A stretch of 32,097 nucleotides of DNA, taken from NCBI GenBank assembly GCA_002792755.1, contig PFOY01000023.1, forward strand, positions 1 to 32,097, written 5' to 3'. Numbering within the stretch: the first letter of the stretch is position 1; each line of letters starts with the position of its first letter. The DNA is from Candidatus Nomurabacteria bacterium CG_4_10_14_0_2_um_filter_30_12 (GTDB lineage Bacteria > Patescibacteriota > Minisyncoccia > Phycocordibacterales > UBA9973). The notes beneath the pieces are model-generated. The model was given only the letters and a program-made list of their open reading frames with translations, did not search any database and was not told the origin of the DNA. The position numbers and the translations under genes were made by a program. Positions 31,851 through 32,097 of the stretch are shown here, piece after piece.

Positions 31851-32097
31851 ATGCATAATGATAAACAAAAACTTATTCGCAGATTAAAAATAATTGAAGG
31901 ACAAGTGAGAGGACTTCAAAATATGCTCCAAAATGATATCTATTGTATTGATATCATTACTCAAACGTCTGCTATCAAACAGGCTCTTTCTGGAGTAGAA
32001 GATAAGCTTATGGAAGGGCATTTAGGGTATTGTTTAGTTAATCAAATTAAAAAAGGTCAAACAGATAAAGCTACTAAAGAGATTTTAAAAGTTTATC
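31851..32097 (+). CDS. csoR: CsoR-family copper-sensing repressor (3' truncated by window edge)
   Basis: Start of a CsoR/DUF156-family repressor; 82 residues are visible and the frame is open at the window end. Seen: the family opening LIRRLKIIEGQVRGLQNML, then YCIDIITQTSAIKQAL and LMEGHLGYCLVNQI. The C-H-C ligand set for Cu(I) is present at C32, H57 and C61 (spacing C-x24-H-x3-C). Family knowledge: metal binding releases the repressor from DNA and turns on copper export genes. Auto-regulation is strongly suggested by the operator inside its own promoter. A copper ATPase or heavy-metal-binding protein is likely just outside the window. Other DUF156 members sense nickel, formaldehyde or persulfide; the C-H-C pattern favours copper. 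Confidence 0.93.
   Translation, partial: MHNDKQKLIRRLKIIEGQVRGLQNMLQNDIYCIDIITQTSAIKQALSGVEDKLMEGHLGYCLVNQIKKGQTDKATKEILKVY

Overview
The window is AT-rich and packed with core bacterial genes. It looks like part of a chromosome from a Candidate Phyla Radiation (Patescibacteria) bacterium, most likely Parcubacteria-like. This placement is an inference. It rests on shortened versions of universal proteins (ThrS without a TGS domain, a 751-residue SMC without a hinge, RNase R without terminal extensions), unusual fusions (NusB-Nudix, S11 peptidase-CapA, GT2-GT-C), very few Shine-Dalgarno sequences, and palindromic or heptamer repeats inserted in frame in conserved genes. All 27 complete gene ends use TAA (23) or TAG (4); none uses TGA.

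Layout. 1-1012: 3' part of gyrB, convergent with thrS (1058-2812, minus). 2897-7107: a rightward run of rpmF, nusB-Nudix, rnc and a mini-smc. 7121-7803: a small element made of GC-rich inverted and direct repeats around a DUF559 nuclease gene. 7858-8130: a two-TM protein. 8146-12054 (minus): rnr followed by an S11-CapA fusion gene. 12194-13802: two paralogous anchored proteins on either side of an apparent decayed VapBC-type module. 13981-15546: rpsP-khpA-trmD, lacking the rimM often found there. 15547-15682: a hairpin-rich convergent region. 15683-16297 (minus): a multi-TM protein. 16678-23478: rpoB-rpoC. 23479-24060: a PemK/MazF-like gene bracketed by two candidate minus-strand small RNA genes. 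24147-27191: dnaG-rpoD. 27293-27604: a DUF378 protein. 27698-31763: an envelope glycan cluster (processive GT2, anchored thioredoxin-like protein, GT2-GT-C fusion). 31851-end: a truncated csoR with its operator inside its own promoter.

Together the genes cover replication and chromosome upkeep (gyrB, smc, dnaG), transcription (rpoB, rpoC, rpoD, nusB), RNA processing and translation (rnc, rnr, rpmF, rpsP, khpA, trmD, thrS) and surface polymer synthesis.

The most unusual signals are: (1) two short minus-strand transcription units around pemK, each with a sigma70 promoter, a shared 9-nt CCTCCGAGA core and its own intrinsic terminator; (2) the DUF559 element with about 35-bp imperfect terminal inverted repeats; (3) repeat insertions kept in frame inside rnr, dnaG and trmD; (4) several promoters with exactly 6 nt between the -10 box and the ATG, implying leaderless mRNAs.
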